Source: an uncultured Collinsella sp. (GTDB lineage Bacteria; Actinomycetota; Coriobacteriia; Coriobacteriales; Coriobacteriaceae). Taken from it: a DNA stretch of 6,044 bases. Numbering within the stretch: the stretch's first letter is position 1; every line of letters starts with the position of its first letter. Below, piece by piece: positions 1-6,044 of the stretch. The DNA lies in contig CALHWR010000005.1 in the NCBI GenBank assembly GCA_938036665.1, positions 1 to 6,044 of the forward strand. Reading direction: 5' to 3'. The notes beneath the pieces are model-generated. The model was not told the DNA's origin. It did not search any database and saw only the letters and a program-made list of their open reading frames with translations. The position numbers and the translations under genes were made by a program.

Positions 1-73
1 GCTGGGGGAGCAAGCGGGCGCCTGTGAGCGAATATGTTTGCGGCGAGAGCCGTAATGAGCGGTTGGGTTGCGA
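1..73. other. Sequence downstream of the kinase stop, no supportable gene
   Basis: These 73 bases follow the kinase stop codon on the minus strand. No ATG or GTG with a ribosome site is visible on that strand. A short inverted repeat (CGGC around TCTC with GCCG) lies near 40-52, but it has only four pairs and no T-run. Several frames stay open to the window edge, so the end of a convergent gene or the leader of the next minus-strand gene cannot be excluded. Confidence 0.4.
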
Positions 74-2035
74 CTAGTTGGTCGTACCGGAATCGTCGCC
101 CGTGCCCGAGCCCGAACCCGAACCCGAGCCAGAAAGTGCGACCGTCAGCGTAATCGTGCTGTCGGTAGACTGCTTGCCGGTGGGGGAGACGCCCGTAACG
201 GTGGCGTTTTCGTTGCCGCTCACGGGGTTACCGTTCTGATCGCAGAATGCGATGTTGTAGAACCCGGCGTTGTTGAGCGCGGTAACGGCGGCGGAGATGC
301 TCTTGCCGTACAGGTTGCCCGGAACGCTGGCTTTGCCGGACTTCTTGGCAATGACGACGGTAATCGTGGCGCCAGGCTTCTGCTTGCCGCTGGGGTTCCA
401 GCTAATCACGGTGCCCTCGGTAACCGAATCGTTCTCCTGGTAGCTCACGTCGACGCCAAAGCCTGCCATATCGAGGGCGTTGCGCGCCTGGGCCTCGGTC
501 ATGTCGGTCAGATCGGGGACGGAGGTGGCGTCAGGACCGCTGGAGACCTTGTACGAGATGGTCGTGCCCTTCTCGACTTCCTTACCGGGTTCGGTGCCCT
601 GCTCAAAGACCTGGCCCTCATCGGCCTCGTTGGCCTCCTCGGAGGCGTTGCCCTTCAGGCCAACGCTTGCCAGCGCGGCTTCTGCCTGGTCCTTGGTCAG
701 GCCGACAAGCCGGGGAACCTCAACCTTCTCGGAGGGCTTGGGGCCCTTGGAGATTACCAGGTTCACCTTGGTGCCCTTGGCCTTCTTGGTTTTGCCGTTG
801 GGCGTCTGCTCGGCGACCTTGCCCTCGTCGATATCGTCGTTGTAGCTTTGGTCGATGGTGCCGACCTCGAGGCCGGCTTCCTTGATCTGCTCGACGGCAG
901 TCTGCTGGTCCTTGCCCAGCACATCGGGCACGGTGACCTGCTCGCCGCCAAAGAGTCCTGTGGCAAAGGCCACCACGATACCGATGACGGCAACGGCTGC
1001 CACCACGGCGGCGATGATCTTGTTCTTGTTGGATTTGGGCTTTTCGACCTCGTAGGAACCGGTGGAGCCCGAAACCGAGCTACGGGCGGTATTCTGGCCG
1101 CTCACGCCCGAGACGGGACGTACCATGGCGCGCGTCTGATCGGAAAGCTCGCGAGTCTTGGTGGCACCCAGGTCGCCGGCGGCACCGATGATGCGCGTGG
1201 GCTCCGAGACGTTGACGGCACGGCCGGACAGGTAGCTGTTGAGCACCTGACGCAGTTCGTCGGCCGTCTGGAAGCGGTTTGCCGGGTCCTTCTCCATGCA
1301 CTTGAGGATGATGCGCTCCAGGTCGGCATCGACGCCGGAGTTGATCTGGCTCGGCGGGATGGGGAGTTCGTTGACCTGCTTGAGCGCGACCGAGATGGCG
1401 TCGTCGCCGTCAAAGGGTACGCGGCCGGTGGCGCACTCGTACATGACGACACCCAGCGAGTAGATATCCGAGGTGGGGCCGAGGTCCTGACCGCGGGTCT
1501 GCTCGGGGCTTACATAGTGGGCGGTGCCCAGCACGTTGTTGTCCTGCGTGAGATGACTGTTCTTGGCGCGTGCGATGCCAAAATCCATGACCTTGATGTT
1601 GCCGTCGGGCAGCACCATGATGTTTTGCGGCTTAATGTCGCGGTGGATGATCTCGTGCTTGTGTGCGACCGAAAGCGCGGAGCTGATCTGCGAGCCGATC
1701 TGCGCGACCTTCTTGGGATCGAGAGCGCCGTGGCTCTTGATGCCGCTCTTAAGGTCGGTACCGCGCAGGTACTCCATGACGATGTAATAGGTGTCGCCGT
1801 CCTTGCCCCAGTCGTAGACGCCCACGATATAGGGGGAGGACAGGCCGGCAGCTGCCTGGGCCTCCTGCTTAAAGCGGGCGGCGAAGGTGGCGTCGCCGGC
1901 ATACTGCGGCAGCATGATCTTGACGGCAACCGTGCGGTCGAGGACCTGATCCTGTGCACGGAAGACGGTCGCCATACCGCCCGTTCCCACCTTATCCTTG
2001 AGGAGGTATCTTCCCCCGAGGACCCTCTGTTCCAT
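74..2035 (-). CDS. pknB: PASTA-domain transmembrane Ser/Thr protein kinase (PknB/StkP family)
   Basis: Receptor-type eukaryotic-like kinase that phosphorylates Ser/Thr on cell-wall and division proteins; family members sense muropeptides or lipid II through extracellular PASTA domains. From the ATG at 2033-2035 the protein is 653 residues. Seen: glycine loop VGTGGMATV (16-24), catalytic lysine in VAVK (K39), catalytic loop HRDIKPQN (D133, N138), DFG (D151), activation segment with T163 followed by GTAHYVSPEQ, a Thr-rich juxtamembrane stretch (about 270-339), one membrane helix (about 340-361), four PASTA repeats (about 366-431, 437-501, 503-565, 568-634) and a Gly-Ser tail. Four PASTA units and the overall length match Mycobacterium PknB. 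The start at 2035 is preferred over the in-frame ATG at 2048-2050 because AGGAG lies 5 bases before it. That site overlaps the upstream ATG, which has no good ribosome site. The gene lies 132 bases after the SEDS-PBP gene, probably in the same operon. Kinase identity is near certain; the pknB name rests on architecture and context. Confidence 0.96.
   Translation of the reverse strand: MEQRVLGGRYLLKDKVGTGGMATVFRAQDQVLDRTVAVKIMLPQYAGDATFAARFKQEAQAAAGLSSPYIVGVYDWGKDGDTYYIVMEYLRGTDLKSGIKSHGALDPKKVAQIGSQISSALSVAHKHEIIHRDIKPQNIMVLPDGNIKVMDFGIARAKNSHLTQDNNVLGTAHYVSPEQTRGQDLGPTSDIYSLGVVMYECATGRVPFDGDDAISVALKQVNELPIPPSQINSGVDADLERIILKCMEKDPANRFQTADELRQVLNSYLSGRAVNVSEPTRIIGAAGDLGATKTRELSDQTRAMVRPVSGVSGQNTARSSVSGSTGSYEVEKPKSNKNKIIAAVVAAVAVIGIVVAFATGLFGGEQVTVPDVLGKDQQTAVEQIKEAGLEVGTIDQSYNDDIDEGKVAEQTPNGKTKKAKGTKVNLVISKGPKPSEKVEVPRLVGLTKDQAEAALASVGLKGNASEEANEADEGQVFEQGTEPGKEVEKGTTISYKVSSGPDATSVPDLTDMTEAQARNALDMAGFGVDVSYQENDSVTEGTVISWNPSGKQKPGATITVVIAKKSGKASVPGNLYGKSISAAVTALNNAGFYNIAFCDQNGNPVSGNENATVTGVSPTGKQSTDSTITLTVALSGSGSGSGSGTGDDSGTTN
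99..130 (-). repeat. Hexanucleotide tandem repeat coding the Gly-Ser tail of the kinase
   Basis: On the plus strand the unit CCCGAR occurs four times in a row (105-128), flanked by one degenerate copy on each side (CCCGTG at 99-104, CCAGAA at 129-134). In the kinase frame it encodes alternating Ser and Gly after the fourth PASTA domain. The unit is 6 bases, so gain or loss of copies would lengthen or shorten the extracellular tail without breaking the frame. Confidence 0.75.
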
Positions 2036-2040
2036 TCCTG

Positions 2041-2045
2041 CTCCT
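2041..2045 (-). promoter_or_regulatory. Ribosome binding site of the PASTA kinase gene
   Basis: On the minus strand AGGAG is followed by a 5-base spacer (CAGGA) and then the ATG at 2033-2035. The site supports a start there, giving a protein that begins MEQRVLGGRY. The in-frame ATG at 2048-2050 would add five residues and lacks a comparable purine tract. Confidence 0.75.
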
Positions 2046-2105
2046 AACATAACTATTCGCTCAACGATGTGTGTAGTACCAAATGTGTGGCCGCTGGGGC
2101 CGTGT

Positions 2106-2141
2106 GGCGCGTTGCCGCTAGCTCATCGGCCGCGGCGCGCC
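2106..2141 (-). repeat. GC-rich interrupted inverted repeat between the SEDS-PBP and kinase genes
   Basis: GGCGCG at 2106-2111 pairs with CGCGCC at 2136-2141. Inside it GCCG at 2114-2117 pairs with CGGC at 2127-2130 around a 9-base loop. The result is a two-part stem with small internal bulges. It lies in the 132-base gap between two genes of the same orientation and is not followed by a T-run on either strand, so it is not a classical intrinsic terminator. It could tune read-through or mRNA stability for the kinase gene, or be chance in GC-rich DNA. The rest of the gap holds no recognisable promoter or small gene. Confidence 0.4.
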
Positions 2142-2167
2142 CCAAGTATCCGCTTTGATCACGGGCA

Positions 2168-5038
2168 TCACGCTCCCTGTGCGGCGAGCGCCGCGGTCAG
2201 GACGATGCCGGCAATCTTGGCCGCCTCGACGTCGTGTTTGTCGAAATCCTCCAGGGCCACCGAGATGGCAACCGTGGGTGAATCGTAAGGTGCAAAGCCA
2301 ACAAACATAGAGTTGACGTTGGTGCCGCCGGTCTCGGCCGAACCGGTCTTGCCGGCAACCTTGACGCCCGGAATCTGGGCATCGGTGCCGGTACCGGACT
2401 GGACGACGGCGAGCATGGCCTGTTTGACCTGGTCGGCCGTGGCAGAGCTGACAGCCTGGCCCAGCGAGCGGGACTGCGTGGTCTTAACAACGGTTCCGTC
2501 CGGGGCGAGTATCTGGGAAACAAAGAACGGGTCCATGACCACGCCGCTGTTGGCGATAGCTGCAGCGATCACGCAATTCTGCATAACGGTGGTCTGCGGG
2601 CCAGGCGTGTGGTCCATGCCGACGGGCTGGCCGGCGCCTGCCCAAGCGGTCTCCCACTCGGTCATAAGCGACGGGTCGGCCATGATGGAAGCCGCGGTGG
2701 TCAGATCCTGACCGAGCTTTTGACCGTAGCCAAAGGCGTTGGCAAACTGGACGAGCGAGCTGGCGCCGACCTCATTTGCCACCTGGCCAAAGACGACGTT
2801 GGACGACACGGCGAAGGCCTGCTGCAGGCTGATGGTGCCGTAGCTCTCGTTGGCAGAGTTGGTGACCGGCGCGTTGCCAATATCCATGGAGCCGGGCGCC
2901 TGGTACGTGCTGGTAAGGCTGGCGGTGCCGGTTTCGAGCGCCGCGGAGAGTGTGACGACCTTAAAGGTCGAGCCCGGGGTGTAGAGCGCGTCCATGGCGC
3001 GGTCGTACATGGAGCCGTCCTCGCCGCCGCCCGACTGGAGCAGCGCATCGATGTTGGTGTTGTCGTAGGTGGGCGAGCTCGCGCACGCAAGGACCGCACC
3101 GGTGCGCGGATCCATGACCACCACAGCGCCCTTAAAGCCCTTGAGCGCCTGCTCGGCAGCCGTCTGGATGCGCGAGTCGATGGTGAGCTTGGCGGTATTG
3201 CCCGGCTGGGTCTGCCCCGCGAGCGACGCGATGGCGTTGTTCCAGCTGGAGTAATCCTTGGAGCCGGTGAGCGTATCGTTCATGACGCTCTCGATGCCGG
3301 CGGTGCCGTATTGCTGGCTCACGTAGCCCACCACGTGCGCGGCCATGTTGCCGTTGGGGTAGGAACGGGCGTAGGTGCCGTCCTCCTGCTGCAGCGACTC
3401 GGCTAGTGTCACGCCGTCGGACGTGATGATGGAGCCACGCTGGATGTACTTGGAGCGGGCGATGGTGTGGTTGTTGGTCGGCATGTCCTGGTAGTCCTTC
3501 GCCTTGATGACCTGGACATAGGTGAGGTTGCCGATAAGGATGGCGAACAGCGCCGTAAAGGCAAACACGGCACGAGTCAGACGGTTGGCAAGTGCCACGC
3601 GGCCGAGCACACCGGATTCAGGCGTGTCGAGCAGGCGACGGCGCATGCGCGAGCCGACGGAATGGCTGCCGCTGCCGTAGGAAGACGAGGTGGCAAAGCG
3701 CGTGCCCGTCGGGGCGGCGGCAGATGCGACCTGATCATCGGTGATGGCGGCCATGGTGCCGGTGCCGGTAAGCTCGGCCTCGCGTCCGGTCGCCTCGTCA
3801 CCGGCGCGCAGCAGGAGCGCGACGATGATAAAGCTCGCCAGCAGCGAGGAGCCGCCCTGGCTCATAAAGGGCAGGGTGACGCCGGTCAGCGGGATCAGGC
3901 GGGTTACGCCGCCAACGATCAAGAAGGCCTGGAAGCTGATGGCGGCCGTAAGGCCCGTGGCACTAAAGGCTGCGAGGTCGGATTTAGCGCGGGCGGCCGT
4001 GGTGAGGCCACGCACGGCAAAGAGCATAAACAGGATGAGCACGGCGCCGCCGCCCAAAAGGCCCATCTCCTCGCCGATAGCCGAGAAGATAAAGTCGGAC
4101 TCGACGACGGGGATGTTGTTGGCCATGCCGTTGCCGATGCCAACACCGACCAGACCGCCATCGGCAAGCGAGAAGAGCGATTGGACGATCTGGTAGCCCT
4201 GGCCCTGGGCGTCCTTAAAAGGATCGACCCAAACCTGGAAACGTACCTGAACGTGAGACAGGAACTTGTAGGCGCCCACGGCTCCAACGGCTAAGAGCGC
4301 AAGGCCGATAACGACATACGAGAATCGTCCCGTGGCAACGTAGAGCATCAGCAAGAAGATGGTGTAGAACAGCACGGCCGAACCCAGGTCGCGTTCGAAG
4401 ACGACGACGAGCAGGCACACACCCCACACGGCAAACAGCGGCAGCAGCAGTCGCAGGCGAGGGATCTTAAAGCCCAGGATCTTGCGGTTGGAGATGGAGA
4501 GCAGCTCGCGGTTCTCGGCCAGGTACCCGGCCAGGAACAGCACGATAAAGACCTTGGCGAACTCGCCGGGCTGGATGGTAAAGCCCGCGATGCGAATCCA
4601 CAGCTTGGAGCCCGAGATCGTGGTGCCGATAAAGATAGGCAGCATCAACAGAATGATGCCGATAATGCCAAAGGTGTACTTGTAGCGCATGACTACGTCG
4701 AGGTTCTTAACCAACGCGAGCGTTCCCACCATCAGGGCCACCGAGACAAACAGGATGATGAGCTGTGAGATGGCGAGAGCGGGGGCGAGACGCGTCACGA
4801 ACGTGATGCCGATGCCCGAAAGCACAAAGACAATGGGCAGGATGGCGGGGTCGGCACCGGGCGCCAAGATGCGCACGGCAATGTGGGCCGCGGCGAAGGC
4901 GGCAAAGAGGCCGATCGGCACGGCGAGCGTCTCAAAGGAAATCGTGGCACCCGCGGTGAGCACGTACATCGCATAGAGCAGGATGACGGGGAACGCCGAG
5001 GCGATGAGCAAGAGCAGTTCGGTGTTGCGGCGACTCAT
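2168..5038 (-). CDS. rodA-pbpA: Fused RodA/FtsW SEDS glycosyltransferase and class B penicillin-binding protein
   Basis: Bifunctional peptidoglycan synthase of 956 residues, normally two proteins. Residues 1-411 are a SEDS lipid II polymerase with about 10-12 membrane helices. Its marks are SGSKLWI (142-148), QPGEFAK (156-162), ERDLGSA (215-221), VESDFIFSAIGEEMG with D315 at the catalytic aspartate position, and PLTGVTLPF...QGGSSLL (383-400). Residues about 412-487 are a Ser/Thr/Gly-rich hydrophilic linker. Residues about 488-510 form one membrane helix, followed by a short PBP dimerisation region starting near RGSII (534-538). The transpeptidase then has STFK (active-site S690), SSN (745-747) and KTGS (897-900). 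Each half is close to the usual RodA and PbpA lengths, so neither is truncated. The ATG at 5036-5038 is chosen because AAAGGGAG lies 8 bases upstream and the SEDS membrane region begins there. The frame stays open to a TTG at 5164, but that Pro-rich extension overlaps the phosphatase gene. The stop is TGA at 2168-2170. The gene sits 16 bases after the phosphatase, as rodA does after pstP in other actinobacteria. RodA rather than FtsW is inferred from that context. Confidence 0.96.
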   Translation of the reverse strand: MSRRNTELLLLIASAFPVILLYAMYVLTAGATISFETLAVPIGLFAAFAAAHIAVRILAPGADPAILPIVFVLSGIGITFVTRLAPALAISQLIILFVSVALMVGTLALVKNLDVVMRYKYTFGIIGIILLMLPIFIGTTISGSKLWIRIAGFTIQPGEFAKVFIVLFLAGYLAENRELLSISNRKILGFKIPRLRLLLPLFAVWGVCLLVVVFERDLGSAVLFYTIFLLMLYVATGRFSYVVIGLALLAVGAVGAYKFLSHVQVRFQVWVDPFKDAQGQGYQIVQSLFSLADGGLVGVGIGNGMANNIPVVESDFIFSAIGEEMGLLGGGAVLILFMLFAVRGLTTAARAKSDLAAFSATGLTAAISFQAFLIVGGVTRLIPLTGVTLPFMSQGGSSLLASFIIVALLLRAGDEATGREAELTGTGTMAAITDDQVASAAAPTGTRFATSSSYGSGSHSVGSRMRRRLLDTPESGVLGRVALANRLTRAVFAFTALFAILIGNLTYVQVIKAKDYQDMPTNNHTIARSKYIQRGSIITSDGVTLAESLQQEDGTYARSYPNGNMAAHVVGYVSQQYGTAGIESVMNDTLTGSKDYSSWNNAIASLAGQTQPGNTAKLTIDSRIQTAAEQALKGFKGAVVVMDPRTGAVLACASSPTYDNTNIDALLQSGGGEDGSMYDRAMDALYTPGSTFKVVTLSAALETGTASLTSTYQAPGSMDIGNAPVTNSANESYGTISLQQAFAVSSNVVFGQVANEVGASSLVQFANAFGYGQKLGQDLTTAASIMADPSLMTEWETAWAGAGQPVGMDHTPGPQTTVMQNCVIAAAIANSGVVMDPFFVSQILAPDGTVVKTTQSRSLGQAVSSATADQVKQAMLAVVQSGTGTDAQIPGVKVAGKTGSAETGGTNVNSMFVGFAPYDSPTVAISVALEDFDKHDVEAAKIAGIVLTAALAAQGA
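3578..3805 (-). other. Cytoplasmic linker joining the SEDS and PBP halves of the fusion
   Basis: This stretch encodes residues about 412-487 of the fusion. It contains no membrane helix and is rich in Ser, Thr, Gly and Ala, ending in a basic patch (MRRR, 465-468) before the PBP membrane helix. The SEDS C-terminus and the PBP N-terminus are both cytoplasmic in the unfused families, so the linker should be cytoplasmic. Internal ATGs at 3752-3754 and 3644-3646 could mark the ancestral pbpA start, but neither has a recognisable ribosome binding site. This favours one continuous polypeptide. The linker boundaries are estimates. Confidence 0.7.
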
Positions 5039-5046
5039 AAGCGGCA

Positions 5047-5054
5047 CTCCCTTT
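5047..5054 (-). promoter_or_regulatory. Ribosome binding site of the SEDS-PBP fusion gene
   Basis: On the minus strand the purine run AAAGGGAG ends 8 bases before the ATG at 5038. It occupies half of the 16-base gap after the phosphatase stop. It decides the start of the fusion gene at 5038, against the upstream TTG at 5164. Such tight spacing leaves no room for a separate promoter in the gap, so the two genes are most likely co-transcribed. Confidence 0.85.
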
Positions 5055-6044
5055 CTAATTCTTATCGGAGGCTTCGGCCTCGGCTGACTGTTCGGCGGTT
5101 TTCTCGGAATCTGACTCGGAGGTGGATTTCTGATCGGTGTTGTCGCGAATCGTTTGCGCGTCAATCACCTGACGGGTCTGCTCCTCGTCAATCTGATGGC
5201 GGTACTTGGAAATGGTGTCCTGCGCATCGTCGACACTCGTTTGCGTAATGCCTGCCTTCAGGCGGTTTTGCGTGTCTTCGGGCAGGTCGGACAGTTTGAT
5301 GCTGGTTTCGCTCTCGAGCCAGTGGAGCTCGACCCCGAGTGTCTTGCCGGGCAGGCCGCGCCAGACGGCGACATTGCCGTGGTAGGTTCCCAAGTAATAG
5401 GAGCCGGTGATGCCCGTGTATGCCCAGATGCCTGCTACCAGCACAAAGACAAGGGCCAAGATGGCGGCGATGGTGACATTGCGGCGTCGGACGCGTTTTG
5501 CCTCGCGCATGACGCCGTCGTCGACCAGGTCGACGACCACCACGGTCACATTGTCGTGGCCTCCGGCGGCGAGCGCCGCGTCCACCAGGTTGTCGACACA
5601 GATCTGTGCGGTCGAGGACTGCGTAGCGATATTCTCGATATCGCTATCGGGAATCATGCTCGAAAGACCGTCGGAGCACAGAATCAGGCGGTCGCCTTCC
5701 TCGATGTGCAGGGTAAAGTGGTCGGCATACATGGCGGGATCCGAGCCCAGCGCGCGGGTGATGACCGAGCGGTTGGGGTGGACGCGGGCCTCGTCGGCCG
5801 TAATCTCGCCGGCATCCACGAGCTCCTCCACGTAGGAGTGGTCGCGGGTCACGCGGATGAGCGTACCCTCGTGGAGCAGGTAGGCGCGCGAGTCGCCCAC
5901 GTGGGCGATGGCGAGCGTGTCGTTTTCGATGTAGGCGCAGGTGGCCGTGCATCCCATGCCGGGTTTGCCCAGGCCGTTGAGGGCGGCCTCGATCACGGCG
6001 GCGTTGGCGGCCTCGACGGCTGCGGCCAGGCGCGCGGCGTCGGC
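5055..6044 (-). CDS. pstP: PP2C-family Ser/Thr phosphatase, membrane-anchored (PstP-like), 5' end outside the window
   Basis: Metal-dependent phosphatase expected to reverse phosphorylation by the PASTA kinase encoded downstream. The window holds the last 329 residues; the frame is open through position 6044, so the N-terminal metal-binding motifs lie outside. Seen (numbered from the first visible residue): GMGCTATC (29-36), VGDSRAYL (49-56), a flap-like segment DHSYVEELVDAGEI (68-81), SDGL (D125) and GGHDN (D164), the last two being PP2C metal-ligand motifs. A basic cluster KRVRRR (183-188) precedes a membrane helix (about 190-209). An extracellular region of about 120 residues follows. It starts YYLGTYHGNVAVWRGLPG, which resembles the corresponding start in Mycobacterium PstP, and ends in a hydrophilic Asp/Glu/Ser-rich tail. 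The stop is TAG at 5055-5057. The GTG at 5994-5996 is an internal valine of the PP2C fold, not the start. The gene probably heads, or lies within, the operon with the SEDS-PBP fusion; FHA-protein genes often precede pstP but are not visible here. Confidence 0.95.
   Translation of the reverse strand, partial: ADAARLAAAVEAANAAVIEAALNGLGKPGMGCTATCAYIENDTLAIAHVGDSRAYLLHEGTLIRVTRDHSYVEELVDAGEITADEARVHPNRSVITRALGSDPAMYADHFTLHIEEGDRLILCSDGLSSMIPDSDIENIATQSSTAQICVDNLVDAALAAGGHDNVTVVVVDLVDDGVMREAKRVRRRNVTIAAILALVFVLVAGIWAYTGITGSYYLGTYHGNVAVWRGLPGKTLGVELHWLESETSIKLSDLPEDTQNRLKAGITQTSVDDAQDTISKYRHQIDEEQTRQVIDAQTIRDNTDQKSTSESDSEKTAEQSAEAEASDKN

Noticed and set aside
38..55. Terminator after the kinase gene
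   Set aside because: The hairpin has only about four pairs and no T-run follows it on either strand.
68..2047. A 659-codon open frame on the plus strand, opposite the kinase gene
   Set aside because: It mirrors the kinase almost exactly, is rich in Gly, Ala, Val, Leu and Asp as expected for the reverse frame of GC-rich coding DNA, and shows no domain or ribosome site. The kinase on the other strand has every family motif.
2036..2100. Promoter for the kinase gene in the gap (TATGTT at 2046-2051 as a -10)
   Set aside because: No matching -35 element lies at the right spacing, and the hexamer overlaps the ribosome site region. It is too weak to call.
3644..3754. Separate pbpA gene starting at an internal ATG (3754 or 3646)
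   Set aside because: No stop codon separates the halves, and neither ATG has a purine-rich ribosome site upstream. A minor internal start cannot be fully excluded.
3467..4294. Long plus-strand open frame (275 codons) opposite the SEDS-PBP gene
   Set aside because: It is a low-complexity Gly/Ala/Arg/Asp-rich composition shadow of the real gene. The plus-strand frame at 2609-3406 is rejected for the same reason.
5039..5164. N-terminal extension of the SEDS-PBP frame to a TTG at 5164
   Set aside because: The 42 extra residues are Pro/Arg-rich, overlap the 3' end of the phosphatase gene in another frame, and have no ribosome site. The ATG at 5038 has a strong one.
5055..5996. Phosphatase starting at GTG 5994-5996
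   Set aside because: The frame is open to the window edge. The residues before it belong to the PP2C fold, and essential N-terminal motifs would be missing with this start.

Overview
The window is part of a cell-wall growth and Ser/Thr phospho-signalling operon. All recognised genes lie on the minus strand. Reading 5' to 3' on that strand, the order is: a membrane-anchored PP2C-type phosphatase (PstP-like, cut by the right edge), one long gene encoding a RodA/FtsW-type SEDS glycosyltransferase fused to a class B penicillin-binding protein, and a transmembrane Ser/Thr kinase with four PASTA domains (PknB-like). This matches the actinobacterial cluster known from Mycobacterium as pstP-rodA-pbpA-pknA-pknB. 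It differs in that rodA and pbpA form one reading frame and no pknA-like gene lies between the PBP and the PASTA kinase. The high G+C content, gene order and protein style suggest an actinobacterium. The fused protein and gut-actinobacterial flavour point to Coriobacteriia (Collinsella/Olsenella-like), but this is from memory of the families and not from a search.

Layout: 5055-6044 is the phosphatase, C-terminal 329 residues. Only 16 bases separate it from the fusion gene (2168-5038), and a strong ribosome binding site sits in that gap. A 132-base gap (2036-2167) with a GC-rich inverted repeat follows. The kinase (74-2035) has its own clear AGGAG site. Positions 1-73, downstream of the kinase stop, hold no supportable gene.

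How the genes work together (family knowledge plus inference): the PASTA kinase senses peptidoglycan or lipid II outside the cell and phosphorylates cytoplasmic targets, and the phosphatase reverses this. The SEDS-PBP protein polymerises glycan strands from lipid II and cross-links them. Fusing the two halves fixes them at 1:1. It also places a Ser/Thr-rich cytoplasmic linker between them, a plausible but untested target of the kinase/phosphatase pair.

The most noteworthy item is the fusion protein and its linker. Nothing else in the window looks like a new system, a mobile element, a CRISPR array or an RNA gene.
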